Shown: positions 7,763-16,989, numbered from the stretch's first letter. The stretch: DNA of 64,000 nucleotides from Deltaproteobacteria bacterium (GCA_018433085.1 JAHDRW010000022.1:1-64000); one strand, 5' to 3'. Made by a program: numbers and translations. Notes: generated from the letters alone by a model not told the origin.

Positions 7763-8800
7763 GTGAAAATATGCTGCCCTCACTGCGGAAAGGAATATAC
7801 CATACGGAGGGATACCCTCACGGGATACTCGGGTACGGTCTCGATCCCCTGCCCCAACTGCAAGGAAAAGATCCTCCTCCATCCCGAAGCGGCCGGCACG
7901 GAAGGGAATGATCTCGCGTCCGAACATGACGGGCAGGCAGAGGGGAATGCGCCGGTCACCGGGGATGCCCTGAAGCAGAGGATCTTCAAGACACTGAAAG
8001 ATCTTCCGCCCATGCCCCAGGTGGTACAGAAGGCGCGGAAGGTCCTGTCCGACCCGAATTCGAGCTTCAGCGACCTCGCCAAGGTCATCGAGTCGGATCA
8101 GGGAATCGTCACCCGGGTCCTCAAGATGGCGAACTCCCCGTACTACGGGGTGAGCGGCAATGTGTCCTCCGTGAAGCATGCCTCGGTCGTTCTCGGCACC
8201 AAGACCCTCATGGAACTGCTCAATCTCGCGTGCTCATCGGAAATCCTCGGGCAGACCCTGGAGGGGTACGATCTTGCGGCCGGAGACCTCTGGATGCACT
8301 CCCTGGCTGTGGCCAACGGCTCGCAGCTCATTGCCAGGCGCGTGAATCCGAGCCTGGAGCAGGACGCCTTCTCGGCAGGTCTCATCCACGACGTGGGAAA
8401 GATCATCCTGGACCCGTATATCCTGGAGAGAAAGGCTGAGTTCCAGGCCTTCGTGAAGGAGCGGAGCGACACCTTCCTGGCCGCCGAAAAGGGCATCCTG
8501 GGCTTCGATCATGCGGAGCTCGCCTCGGAGGTATGCGAGCGCTGGCAGATACCCAGGCACATCGTCCTGGCGATCCGCTACCATCACGATCCCACGCCCT
8601 CCGACAATGACATGCTCTCCTACATCGTTCACCTGGCGGATGCAGTCGCCATCATGAGCGGCATCGGCGCCGGGTTCGACGGGATGCTCTATACCATCCA
8701 CGGAGACGCGATGGGCCGCCTGAGGCTTAAGGAAGACGATCTGTTCGATATCATGGGCGAGATCGCCTGCTACGTGGAGAAGACGACCCAGCAGGCCTAG
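7763..8800 (+). CDS. Zinc-ribbon HDOD-domain signalling protein
   Basis: A 345-residue cytoplasmic protein. Residues 1-42 carry a zinc-ribbon-like CCPHCG and CPNC pair. Residues about 80-290 form an HDOD domain, starting LPPMPQVVQKARKVL and containing DQGIVTRVLKMANSPYYG and the HD-like GLIHDVGKIIL. HDOD proteins are regulatory and usually lack phosphodiesterase activity. GTG 7763 has AAGGAG at the right distance; GTG 7745, overlapping the previous stop, is the alternative. It probably forms an operon with the CheD-like gene, which suggests a chemosensory or second-messenger role. Confidence 0.88.
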   Translation: MKICCPHCGKEYTIRRDTLTGYSGTVSIPCPNCKEKILLHPEAAGTEGNDLASEHDGQAEGNAPVTGDALKQRIFKTLKDLPPMPQVVQKARKVLSDPNSSFSDLAKVIESDQGIVTRVLKMANSPYYGVSGNVSSVKHASVVLGTKTLMELLNLACSSEILGQTLEGYDLAAGDLWMHSLAVANGSQLIARRVNPSLEQDAFSAGLIHDVGKIILDPYILERKAEFQAFVKERSDTFLAAEKGILGFDHAELASEVCERWQIPRHIVLAIRYHHDPTPSDNDMLSYIVHLADAVAIMSGIGAGFDGMLYTIHGDAMGRLRLKEDDLFDIMGEIACYVEKTTQQA

Positions 8801-8937
8801 TTCTCTTTCGCGCAGGCGGCGCCTGTGCGACACCGTCCGGCAAAGGACTCCTTAAAAAAATGTCCCAGAAGGGTTTTCTCCCGTGCCCTTGATATCTCTC
8901 CCGTGAGGGCTTATCACGGTTCATATCGGGGGATCGC

Positions 8938-9813
8938 ATGCCGGTGTTCGAACCCATCTCTCTGGAAAGGCAGGATGCCTATCGCGAACGGCTCGCCGAA
9001 AGCGACGTCATTGCCTCGGACTACAGCTTTGTCAACCTGTGGGGGTGGGCGCAGGAGTATGACCTTTCCTGGGCGTGGGGAGACGATCTCGTCTGGATCA
9101 AGCAGTCGTGGCCGGAAGAGGTGTACTGGGCGCCGATCGGTTCCCTGGAGGAGGTACGGTGGGGAGATGCCCTGTCCGGGCTGGGCGAGCCGAACCCGGT
9201 GTTCACCCGGGTGCCCCGGAATCTCGCCCTCGCGTGGGAAAAGGGTTTTCCCGGCAGGATGAAGGTGGGCGAGGCCAGGGATCAGTGGGACTACCTCTAT
9301 TCCGTTGAAGACCTGGTGAAGCTCTCCGGCAACCGGTACCACAAGAAAAAGAATCTTCTGAACCAGTTCAGAAGGCGATATGACTACGAATTCCTCGACC
9401 TGAACGCCGAGATTCTGGACAGGATAGTGGCCTTGCAGGAGCGCTGGTGCGAGTGGAGGGACTGTGAATCGTCCGAGCTGCTCGCCGCGGAGAACCGGGT
9501 GATCGGGCGTTTGCTCGGCGCGTGGCACCGGCTTCGAGATATGACGGGCGGGGCCATTTTCGTTGACGGGGAGGGGGTCGCCTTCTGTCTTGCGGAGCGG
9601 TATCCCCAGGACATCCTGATCATGCATGCGGAAAAGGGGTTTACCGATTACGTCGGGATCTACCAGGCCGTCAACCAGATGTTTCTCGCCGCCCACCGGG
9701 GATTCAGGCTCGTGAACCGGCAGCAGGATCTGGGCGAGGCGGGTTTGCGCAAGGCAAAGCTTTCGTACCACCCGGTCGATTTCGTGCACAAATATCGGGT
9801 TCGCTTCTTGTGA
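8938..9813 (+). CDS. DUF2156 (phosphatidylglycerol lysyltransferase-like) protein
   Basis: A 291-residue soluble protein of the DUF2156 family, which has a tandem GNAT-like fold related to the C-terminal catalytic part of MprF. Typical features are the N-terminal SDYSFVNLWGWAQEYDL, the central LSGNRYHKKKNLLNQFRRRY (residues about 130-150) and the late GFRLVNRQQDLGEAGLRKAK. It lacks the membrane domain of MprF, so it may be an aminoacyl- or acyl-transferase with an unknown acceptor. ATG 8938 begins right after a GGGGGATCGC stretch that can serve as ribosome site. No obvious operon partner. Confidence 0.85.
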   Translation: MPVFEPISLERQDAYRERLAESDVIASDYSFVNLWGWAQEYDLSWAWGDDLVWIKQSWPEEVYWAPIGSLEEVRWGDALSGLGEPNPVFTRVPRNLALAWEKGFPGRMKVGEARDQWDYLYSVEDLVKLSGNRYHKKKNLLNQFRRRYDYEFLDLNAEILDRIVALQERWCEWRDCESSELLAAENRVIGRLLGAWHRLRDMTGGAIFVDGEGVAFCLAERYPQDILIMHAEKGFTDYVGIYQAVNQMFLAAHRGFRLVNRQQDLGEAGLRKAKLSYHPVDFVHKYRVRFL

Positions 9814-9949
9814 CGCCGCCTTAAACTCTTCCCGTGTTCCCGGCCCCGGCGATCTGGTATAATGAAAAACAGGGCACTTATCCGCACCCGTCCGGGCCTT
9901 TGCCTTCAGACCGGGCATGTGCGGAAGAGAACCGATGGGGGGATGGTTC

Positions 9950-11083
9950 ATGCGCCAGGGCTTCAGGGCACGATACGTTGTTTTCGCCGTTCTGTGCGCA
10001 GTTGTCTGCGCATTTCTCTGCGCCTGCGGCGATCTTGGGTCCGGGTATAAGGGGCTGTCCGGCTCGGAACTCAAGGCGGAGCGCTGGCACGAGGCCGACC
10101 GGCTCTTCAGAAACGACGACCGCTGGCTCGGAGGCGACGGTGCGTATTCCGTGGATCTCGGTGCGGCCAGGGTGCTGTGGCTCTTCGGCGACAGCCTTGT
10201 CGGCCGGGGATATTCACGGGACCGAAGAGGTGCCGAGGTGGTAAGAAACACGGTCGCTATCCAACGCGGTTACAATCCCGCTGAGGCGTCCGCCGCGTTC
10301 TACTGGAACATCGAGAAGGGCCGCCCGGATGCCTTCTTCCGCTCCCCCGGGCCGTCGTGGTACTGGCCCGGATCGGGGGTCCTGGTAGAGAACCGTTTGG
10401 TGATCTTTCTCATGGAGATAGAGACCGCGGACAATGATCTGGGATTCGACGCCGCCGGCTGGACCGCCGTGCTCGTGAAAAACCCGCGGGGAGAACCCTC
10501 CCGGTGGAATATCCAGCGGCTGAAGACCCCGGCAAACGAGTTCGGCGTCATCGTCGGATCGGCGGGCAGCATGGTGCTCGACGGATACCTTTACGCATTC
10601 GGCACCCAGAGGGCCGATCATGGTGCACACCTGGTGCGCTGGCAGATCGCCGACGCCGTACGGGGGGATCTCATGAATCCCCAGTGGTGGACCGGGAAGG
10701 CCGGATGGGTGGATCAGGACCTCCTGACTCGCCGGCCCGCGCCCGTGTTCACCGATGCGCAGATGGAGTTCACGGTCCACTATGAGAAGGCAGCGGGCCG
10801 GTTTCTGGAGATCCAGACCGAGGGCTTTCCGGACGGATGCCTGGTGTACCGGCGGGCCATGAGCCTCACGGGCCCCTGGTCGGAGAAGAAGCGCCTCTAT
10901 TGCCCGCGGGGAACCGAGGAAAAACCGGTGCTGGTCTATGCAGGCAAGGCTCATCCCTGCCTTAAGGGCGCAGACCTGGTTTGCTCCTATGCGACCAATT
11001 CGCTGGACGAGGGCCGGGTGCTGAAGAGTCACGACCTGTACTACCCCGCCTTTGTCAGGGTTTCGGTCACAGACCGCAGGTAA
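9950..11083 (+). CDS. Lipoprotein with DUF4185-like beta-propeller domain
   Basis: A lipoprotein of about 377 residues. A hydrophobic leader (VVFAVLCAVVCAFLCAC) ends in a lipobox-like LCAC followed by Gly-Asp. The mature part begins with WLGGDGAYSVDLGAARVLWL then FGDSLVG, a pattern typical of DUF4185-type propellers related to glycoside hydrolases. Later come GTQRADHGAHLVRW and MEFTVHYEKAAGRFLEI. The substrate is unknown; an extracytoplasmic sugar-binding or hydrolase role is inference. ATG 9950 follows GGGGGGATGG; ATGs at 9917 and 9935 are alternatives. The esterase gene starts 14 bases downstream, so the two are likely co-transcribed. Confidence 0.75.
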   Translation: MRQGFRARYVVFAVLCAVVCAFLCACGDLGSGYKGLSGSELKAERWHEADRLFRNDDRWLGGDGAYSVDLGAARVLWLFGDSLVGRGYSRDRRGAEVVRNTVAIQRGYNPAEASAAFYWNIEKGRPDAFFRSPGPSWYWPGSGVLVENRLVIFLMEIETADNDLGFDAAGWTAVLVKNPRGEPSRWNIQRLKTPANEFGVIVGSAGSMVLDGYLYAFGTQRADHGAHLVRWQIADAVRGDLMNPQWWTGKAGWVDQDLLTRRPAPVFTDAQMEFTVHYEKAAGRFLEIQTEGFPDGCLVYRRAMSLTGPWSEKKRLYCPRGTEEKPVLVYAGKAHPCLKGADLVCSYATNSLDEGRVLKSHDLYYPAFVRVSVTDRR

Positions 11084-11097
11084 AAGGGGGGAGGGGG

Positions 11098-12183
11098 ATG
11101 GACGGGAGGATGCGAGATATGCGGCCCCTGATCGGTTCGCTTCTGGATGCGGTCAGGGTCTTCGAGCGGGTGCAGCGCATGTTCCATCCCACGATGATCC
11201 GCGAGCACGGTGAGGTCCTTCACCGGAATGCCCGGGAGCTTCTGAGCGCGCGGCAGGCGTTTTTTACCGGCTCGCCGGGTCTTTCTTCCGGCAAAGAAGA
11301 GGATGTCATAACCCGGGCGGTCGATCTCGTCGTTGAATCCGCTCGAATCTTCCGCTCGTCCGGCGACATGCAGACAGGCGTCTTCGCGGCCATGCGGGCC
11401 ATGAGAAAGATCTGCAGGGCCAAGGAAGGCCTGTTCGGCCTGAGAGGCCGGGTCGCGGAGATCGACGAATTTTTTCGCGAGGGGCCACGCGACCGCACCG
11501 CACCGGCGGGCAACGCCCCGGACAGGCTCGTCCATACCGGCGTGGAAGCCGATCCCTATGCCCGGGGAGCCTCGTCCCTGTTCGTGCCTGCATCACCGGC
11601 AGGACCGGACCCGCTGCCCCTGGTGATCGCCCTCCACGGGGGATTCGGACATGGGAGGGACTTTGTCTGGACATGGGTCCGGGAGGCCGGAACCCGGGGG
11701 TTTGTTCTCCTGGCCCCTACCTCTGTGGGGGCGACCTGGAACATGGAGGATCCTCTCCCCGATCTGAGCAATATCCTGAAGCAGGCGGAGAGGGCCGTGG
11801 AGCACTGCTTCGCGGATACGAACAGGATGCTGCTCACCGGCCTTTCCGACGGAGCGACCTTTGCCCTGCGCTGCGCCATGCTGCCTTCCACCCCGTTTTC
11901 CGCCTTTGCTCCGGTGTCGGGGGTCTTGCCGCCAGGCGAGGTCTCTCGCGCGGCCGGAAGGAGAATATACTGGATTCACGGTGCCCACGACTGGATGTTC
12001 CCCCCCGAGCGCGCCCGGCAGGGCAGCTCCCGGCTGCTCGGGGCAGGGGCGGCAGTCACCCTGAAGATTCTCGATAATCTCGCTCACGCACACCCGTTCG
12101 AAGAGAACGCGGGAATCCTCACCTGGTTCGATCCCGGCCTGTGCCTTCCCAAGGCAGAGCGGTCCGCCGGGCTCCGCCTTTGA
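11098..12183 (+). CDS. Alpha/beta hydrolase, PHB-depolymerase/esterase type
   Basis: A 361-residue alpha/beta hydrolase. The first 150 residues are helical and of unknown role. The catalytic domain starts with PLVIALHGGFGHGRDFVWTW, which carries the oxyanion-hole HGG. The nucleophile elbow is LLTGLSDGATFAL (GLSDG). A late Asp (IHGAHDWMFPPERA) and His (LAHAHPFEE) complete a plausible triad. The pattern matches the poly(3-hydroxybutyrate) depolymerase/LpqC-like esterases. No signal peptide is seen, so it is cytoplasmic. ATG 11098 has a strong purine-rich site (GGGGGGAGGGGG). It sits directly behind the DUF4185-like lipoprotein gene. Confidence 0.82.
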   Translation: MDGRMRDMRPLIGSLLDAVRVFERVQRMFHPTMIREHGEVLHRNARELLSARQAFFTGSPGLSSGKEEDVITRAVDLVVESARIFRSSGDMQTGVFAAMRAMRKICRAKEGLFGLRGRVAEIDEFFREGPRDRTAPAGNAPDRLVHTGVEADPYARGASSLFVPASPAGPDPLPLVIALHGGFGHGRDFVWTWVREAGTRGFVLLAPTSVGATWNMEDPLPDLSNILKQAERAVEHCFADTNRMLLTGLSDGATFALRCAMLPSTPFSAFAPVSGVLPPGEVSRAAGRRIYWIHGAHDWMFPPERARQGSSRLLGAGAAVTLKILDNLAHAHPFEENAGILTWFDPGLCLPKAERSAGLRL

Positions 12184-12297
12184 TGGAAGCCTTCCAGCCG
12201 GTGCCAGGAACAAGAATGAAGGTGCGTCTGGATGAACAGCCCGGTTCAGGATGCGCGGGTGAATTGTCGATAGGTCAGGGAAAGGAGGTGCCGGAAG

Positions 12298-12831
12298 ATG
12301 AGAGGAGCACTGCTGCCGGTTTTTCTGAGCCTGACAATTCTGTTTTCGGGGTGCGCATCCACCCAGCGGGAAACCCGCACCATGGAGGTCACCGCCTACT
12401 GCAACTGCGGCAAGTGCTGCGGATGGGAGCGGGGAAGCTGGAAGTGCCTGAAGCTCGATGTATGGAACAAATACATCAGTAGCGGCCCCATGAAGGGCAA
12501 ACCCTATACCGGACGCACGTCGAGCGGCACCAAGCCACGGGAACCGCAGCCCGGCCTGTTTTCGGCGGACAGCATTGTCCACCCCTGGATGATTCCCCTG
12601 CGGACGGTCTTTTTCCCCTGGCTGCTGCTTCCCCACAAGGGGACCATTGCGGCGGACACCAGATACTATCGCTTCGGCACGCGGATGTATGTGCCGGGCT
12701 ACGGATGGGGGGTGGTCGAAGACCGGGGATCTGCCATCAAGGGGCCCAACCGGCTCGATATCTTTTTCGATTCCCATTCCCAGGCCTTGAAATGGGGCAG
12801 AAAAAAGGTTAGAGTACAGATCGAAAGATGA
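12298..12831 (+). CDS. 3D-domain lipoprotein
   Basis: A 177-residue lipoprotein. The leader LLPVFLSLTILFSGCAS ends in the lipobox SGC (Cys19). The mature protein begins MEVTAYCNCGKCCG and contains GTIAADTRYYRFGTRMYVPG then VVEDRGSAIKGPNRLDIFF. These match the 3D domain, named for three conserved aspartates and found in MltA- and YabE-like cell-wall enzymes, which adopts a double-psi barrel. It is probably a periplasmic or outer-membrane peptidoglycan-active protein. A strong ribosome site (GGAAAGGAGGTG) precedes ATG 12298. Four cysteines cluster near residues 37-53. Confidence 0.87.
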   Translation: MRGALLPVFLSLTILFSGCASTQRETRTMEVTAYCNCGKCCGWERGSWKCLKLDVWNKYISSGPMKGKPYTGRTSSGTKPREPQPGLFSADSIVHPWMIPLRTVFFPWLLLPHKGTIAADTRYYRFGTRMYVPGYGWGVVEDRGSAIKGPNRLDIFFDSHSQALKWGRKKVRVQIER

Positions 12832-13047
12832 GTCGTCACTAAAAGGCCGGGCTTGTTATCGCAGCAATGAAAGAAACGAATATAATTCTGGGCCAGGGCC
12901 GGCTCCGATTCGAATGAATAGTTGCCGTTGCTCGGAAGAGGAGCCGTTTCCCGTGAATAAAACAGTGTGCATCGTGTCTCCGATGGGCAGCTCCTGCTTT
13001 TCAGGAGAAGAAAGCGTGAAGGCCGGCCAACACACCGGGGATCTGCC

Positions 13048-14028
13048 GTGAAGATGCTGCCCGTTTTTCATGCCCCGGGGAGGCACTGTGCAAGCACGGC
13101 CATCCGCGACATGCTGAGCTTCCACGGCATCCAGATGAGCGAGGCCATGTGTTTCGGCATCGGAGCAGGGCTTGGTATCTGGTATCTCGACCTGCCGAAC
13201 AACAGCCCGAGCCGGCTTGTTCACATGCGTTCGACAGATTTCGAGGCCCAGTTTTTCAGCAGGATCGGGCATGAATTCACCTGGGACCGCTCCGACGACC
13301 CCGCACAGGCCGAGGCGTCTCTGTGCAGGGCCATCGACAATGGGCGGCCAGCCCTGATTCGCACCGACATCTACTATCTCCCGTACTTCCGTTCGAGCAC
13401 GCATTTCCAAGCGCATGTGATTATGGTCTAGGGCTATGATCCCGAGCGGCAGGTCTTTTTTGTCACCGATACCGACAACCAGGAGATCCTGGAGGTCCCT
13501 TTCCCGGATATGAGAAAGGCGCGACATCAGGGGGTCTCGTTCTACGAGACGCAGGGCAACCGGTTTTCTCCCGAGGCCATCAAGTCACCGGGCAGCATGC
13601 GGGAGATTATCGTGAGCTCGATTGTCCACAACAGCCGGGCGATTCTCGACGAGGCGCACGACTTTCAAGGGATCAGGGGCATGGATACCTGGCTTAGAGA
13701 ACTCCCTGAATGGGGTGAGCTCGAAGACTGGAAATGGGCCGCCCGGTTCAGCTACCAGATCATCGAGCGACGCGGAACGGGTGGAGGAGGCTTCCGTCTT
13801 ATGTACGCGGATTTTCTCCGGGAGTCCCTCCGGTGGGTGCCCGATATCGCATCGTACGGGCTGGTCGAGCGGATGTTGGAAACCGCCGGGGCGTGGCAGG
13901 GACTGGCCGCCGCCCTGAAGGATGCCTCTGAGCAGGGACGTCCGGATTTCCGGGAGGTGGCGAGGCGGGTCGAACGTACACGTGCCCTGGAAGACGCCTA
14001 CCACCGCGCGGCGCTGGCTCTGGCCTGA
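13048..14028 (+). pseudogene. BtrH-like (DUF4872) protein interrupted by an in-frame amber codon
   Basis: Read through one TAG at 13429-13431, the frame encodes about 326 residues resembling the BtrH N-terminal/DUF4872 family. These are acyltransferase- or peptidase-like proteins with a Cys near the start (GRHCASTAIRDMLSFHG) and a His in THFQAHVIMV. The amber falls at codon 128, directly after HVIMV and before GYDPERQ. This is a conserved strand where homologues usually have a small or hydrophobic residue before GYD. Both halves keep the family pattern, so the mutation, error or recoding is recent. The start is GTG 13048 or ATG 13054. Several neighbouring genes stop at TAG, so amber is a normal stop here. 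Nonsense mutation or sequence error is most likely. Confidence 0.7.
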
Positions 14029-14108
14029 GGTGGATCCGGGCCTTCCGTCCCGAGGCCTCCGGGAAGGTCCGTATTGAAAAACTACTGCGGCCGAGTATCC
14101 AATATCAA

Positions 14109-14345
14109 ATGAAGTTGAGAAGGGTACAGGTCGAGTGCCGGGGAGGTCATCCCCACCACGATATCCCGGTTGCCTTCACGTATGAGGGCAGACATCACCG
14201 CATCATCGAGATCACCGACCGGTGGTTCGAGGGGAGGAACGTTCCCGGCCGGGTGGGCCTGGACTACTACAAGGTACGAACCTTTCGTGGTGAGTACATC
14301 TTGCGCTACAATACCCTGTTCGATGCGTGGGCCATTATCGAGTGA
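14109..14345 (+). CDS. Small conserved hypothetical protein, DUF6504-like
   Basis: A 78-residue protein, MKLRRVQVECRGG at the N-terminus, with FTYEGRHHRIIEITDRWFEG and DYYKVRTFRGEYILRYN. The pattern of a short strand-rich protein with an R-x-Y/H-x-I-x-E-I-x-D-x-W core resembles the small DUF6504-type proteins. The assignment is tentative and no function is known. The ribosome site is weak. It lies between the broken BtrH-like gene and the ADP-ribosylglycohydrolase gene. The near-repeat GGGCCTTCC/GGAAGGTCC at about 14037-14070 may form a hairpin ahead of it. Confidence 0.6.
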   Translation: MKLRRVQVECRGGHPHHDIPVAFTYEGRHHRIIEITDRWFEGRNVPGRVGLDYYKVRTFRGEYILRYNTLFDAWAIIE

Positions 14346-14553
14346 GCGTATCTTCACATGCCGAGCCCGGACCTCCCCGTCGAGCTGGGGGATACCGGCT
14401 GGAAGAGGTATCCGGAAAAAACCGTTGTACTTATCCGATAACTGTGATTATTCACGTCGTGGGCTGTCTGTTTTTCCCTCTGGGGACTTTCTGGAGAAGG
14501 CCCTTAAAGGAAAGTGAGCGTGCATGCCCGGGAAATGATGCAGGAGGAAGGGA

Positions 14554-15459
14554 ATGTCCGATAAGGCACAAGCCATGGTTCTGGGGTCGTTCATCGGGGA
14601 TTCGCTTGCCCTGGGCGCGCACTGGATTCACTCCACCGAGAGGATTGCCCGGGAGTATGGACGGGTGGAGACCTTTGTGCAGCCCACACGGAATTCCTAT
14701 CACAAGAGCAAGAAAGCGGGCGAGTTCACCCACTACGGCGACCAGACCTTTGTGATGCTGGAGTCCCTGGCGGAGTGCGGGCGGTTCGATCTCGACGATT
14801 TCTCCGCGCGCTGGCAGGATTTTTTCAGCGAATACACCGGGTATATGGACAAGGCCACACGGAGCACGCTTAGGAGTCTCGCTCTGGGAGGAGGGCCTCT
14901 TGAGTCGGGATCTCAGTCAAGCGATCTATCCGGTGCGTCGCGGATCGCGCCCCTTGTCTACGCCCTGAGACACGACCCGGACGGGCTCGTGGACGCCTGC
15001 AGGCTGCAGGCGTCAATGACCCATGGGAGCGCGCTCACCATCGAGGCCGGCGAGTTCTTCGCCCGGGTATGCCTGAAGGTGCTGGCGGGCGCATCTCCGG
15101 TTTCGGCCATGAACGAGGTCGTTCAGGAGCGGTTCAGGGATGCCCGGATCAGCGTCTGGGTCAACGAAGGCATCGCCTCCCGGGATCAGGGGAGTCTGGA
15201 GGCCGTAACGCGGTTCGGACAGGGTTCCCTGACCACGGAGGCGTTTCCGGCCACGGTTCATCTCATCGCCCGGTACGAGGACGATCTGAGAGAGGCGCTG
15301 ATCCAGTCGGTGATGGCCGGGGGCGACTCCGCTGCCCGGGCCATGATCGCGGGCATGGTTCTCGGCGCGCATCTGGGCATGAACGGCATCCCCCGGGAAT
15401 GGGTGTCCGGTCTTGCCGCGGGCAGGGATATCCTCGCCCTTCTCGCGAGGATCGGCTGA
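14554..15459 (+). CDS. ADP-ribosylglycohydrolase family protein
   Basis: A 301-residue protein of the ADP-ribosylglycohydrolase (DraG/ARH) family. It opens with MVLGSFIGDSLALGAHWIHS and contains THYGDQTFVMLESLAE, where family members carry the first metal-binding residues, then DLSGASRIAPLVYAL, MTHGSALTIEAGEFFA and, near the end, SVMAGGDSAARAMIAGMVLG. The last stretch matches the GGDTD-like metal motif, but with Ser in place of the usual Thr-Asp. The first metal motif is also altered compared with the usual TDDT. Such divergence occurs in many non-DraG members, so the substrate is uncertain. GGAGGAAGG precedes ATG 14554. Confidence 0.82.
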   Translation: MSDKAQAMVLGSFIGDSLALGAHWIHSTERIAREYGRVETFVQPTRNSYHKSKKAGEFTHYGDQTFVMLESLAECGRFDLDDFSARWQDFFSEYTGYMDKATRSTLRSLALGGGPLESGSQSSDLSGASRIAPLVYALRHDPDGLVDACRLQASMTHGSALTIEAGEFFARVCLKVLAGASPVSAMNEVVQERFRDARISVWVNEGIASRDQGSLEAVTRFGQGSLTTEAFPATVHLIARYEDDLREALIQSVMAGGDSAARAMIAGMVLGAHLGMNGIPREWVSGLAAGRDILALLARIG

Positions 15460-15643
15460 GCTCTCCCTTCGCGTGCACTGCAATTGGGGACGGGTTCAGA
15501 AAGCAGAGAAATGCAAGGGGCCGCTTATCGCCGACATCATGGTCCGATTCCCGCAGGCGTGCGGATTCCCTGCGGTGGCGGATGCTTTCCCGTCGTTCCT
15601 GTCTCTGTCCGGCGGGGGCCTCAATGCCGGCAGACACCCGTGT

Positions 15644-15913
15644 CTAGAAATCCGAAGGATTCCATGGGGAAACAAAAATCTCGCAGAGACGTCCGATTTT
15701 TTGATACGAATTGAACTCCGAGCAGAAGTGATTCCTGCATTTCAGGGGGCGCTCCTCATAGATCGTGCACCGCCCTTTTTTGTCCAGGAACGGGCACGCA
15801 TGCACCCCTCTGGCCCCGTCAATCTCCAGGTATACGGTCTCTCCGGTGTCCGGAAATCTTCCGCAACACTCATAGACCTTGTCTTCAAGAGGACATTCTT
15901 CACAGGGATTCAT
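15644..15913 (-). CDS. YkgJ-family cysteine-cluster protein
   Basis: An 89-residue cysteine-rich protein, MNPCEECPLEDKVYECCGRF, followed by ACPFLDKKGRCTIYEERPLK and CRNHFC. The eight-cysteine layout and the CPFL...GRCTIYE..RPL..CR pattern match the YkgJ family of putative zinc- or iron-chelating proteins. The start is set at 15913 (MNPCEE), since the open frame upstream to 16180 has no family features. Role unknown, probably metal binding in the cytoplasm. It faces the ADP-ribosylglycohydrolase gene convergently. Confidence 0.83.
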   Translation of the reverse strand: MNPCEECPLEDKVYECCGRFPDTGETVYLEIDGARGVHACPFLDKKGRCTIYEERPLKCRNHFCSEFNSYQKIGRLCEIFVSPWNPSDF

Positions 15914-16138
15914 TGTATGTTCCCGGCCGTTGGGCTGCCTGCTTTTCCACGTGCTTTTCCCTAGCACACGACGGCGGCGCCTGTAAATGCATACCGGGAG
16001 AGATGCAAGACGACAACCCGGGATCGCGGAAACAAATGCTCTTTCACCAAAGATCCGCATCACGGTATTCGGCGGAAAAATCCTTTGCCTCGATGCAGGT
16101 CGCTGCTGCTCGGGCGCCTCGGGTTCATGACTTCCGGA
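15914..16138. other. Intergenic, no gene seen
   Basis: Divergent region between the YkgJ-type gene and the crotonase gene. No coding sequence with a ribosome site was found. The crotonase promoter lies at its right end (16139-16167). Confidence 0.4.
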
Positions 16139-16167
16139 ATGACATGTGGCGTGAAATCCTATATTAT
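16139..16167 (+). promoter_or_regulatory. Sigma-70 type promoter for the crotonase gene
   Basis: ATGACA (-35, five of six matches) and TATTAT (-10, five of six) are separated by exactly 17 bases. They lie about 65 bases upstream of ATG 16231, in the right orientation. Confidence 0.6.
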
Positions 16168-16230
16168 TACCCGCGTTCATATGCCGGATAGAGGGACCAT
16201 AAAATTCAGTAGCAGGAGAGGAGGCAAGAA

Positions 16231-16989
16231 ATGCTGAATGTACGGAACGAAGAGGGGATCATCATTGCGGAATTCGACCACGGGAAGGTGAATTCCATCA
16301 CCGGAGAAACACTGAAAAGGCTGCGCGAGATCGTGAAATCCGCCAACGAGGACGATTCTATCCGGGGCATCGTCCTGACCGGTGCGGGCAGAACCTTTTC
16401 CAGCGGGTTCGACCTGCCGATGTTCCTCGGTTTCAAGACGATCGAGGAGATCGTCGCATTTTTTGAAGAGGAAGAAGAGATCCTCGTAGAGCTGTTCATG
16501 TGCAGAAAGCCCGTGGTCTCGGCCATCAACGGGCACGCCATTGCCGGAGGCCTGATCGTGGCCATGGCATCGGATTACCGGATCGCCAAGGATCATCCCA
16601 AGATCAATCTGGGCATGAGCGAGATCAAGATCGGTCTTCCCCTCTCCCTCGCCCAGGCCGAGATCATGCGCTTCGGGTTCGACAGCGACCGGAAGTATCG
16701 GGACATGATGTACTTCGGCAGGATGTTGAAGGTGGAGCAGGCAAAAGAGTTCGGGATCGTGGACGAGATCGTGGAAGAGGCCGATCTCCTGCCGCGCGCG
16801 AAAAAGATCGTTTCCAAATGGATCGACAACCCGGGACGGTCCTTCATCAAGCTTAAAGAGGGGCTGAAAAAGCCTGCGGCAGACAGGATCAGGCAGAGGC
16901 TCGCCGGGGAAGACTGGCAAGGCACCCTGAACTGCTTTTTCGACAAAGACGTACGGGGTGCGCTTGAGTTCGTTCTCTCCATGATGTAG
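16231..16989 (+). CDS. Enoyl-CoA hydratase/isomerase (crotonase) family protein
   Basis: A 252-residue crotonase-fold protein acting on acyl-CoA thioesters. It has the oxyanion-hole segments TGAGRTFSSGFDLPMFL and INGHAIAGGLIVAMASDYRI and the active-site SEIKIGLPL region. The Glu matching Glu144 of classical hydratase is present (MSEIKIG). The position matching Glu164 appears to be Asp (KYRDMMYFG), and the usual GGGGTQRL stretch is replaced by LSLAQAEIM. It may thus be an isomerase or a specialised hydratase rather than a beta-oxidation hydratase. A strong AGGAGAGGAGG ribosome site precedes ATG 16231, and there is a good promoter upstream. Confidence 0.85.
   Translation: MLNVRNEEGIIIAEFDHGKVNSITGETLKRLREIVKSANEDDSIRGIVLTGAGRTFSSGFDLPMFLGFKTIEEIVAFFEEEEEILVELFMCRKPVVSAINGHAIAGGLIVAMASDYRIAKDHPKINLGMSEIKIGLPLSLAQAEIMRFGFDSDRKYRDMMYFGRMLKVEQAKEFGIVDEIVEEADLLPRAKKIVSKWIDNPGRSFIKLKEGLKKPAADRIRQRLAGEDWQGTLNCFFDKDVRGALEFVLSMM

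Noticed and set aside
8811-8827. CGCAGGC/GCCTGTG hairpin after the HDOD gene
   Set aside because: Short stem with one wobble pair, a 3-base loop and no T-run; not supported as a terminator.
13429-13431. Pyrrolysine at the amber codon of the BtrH-like gene
   Set aside because: TAG is a normal stop for several genes here, and the family is not linked to pyrrolysine; nonsense mutation is simpler.
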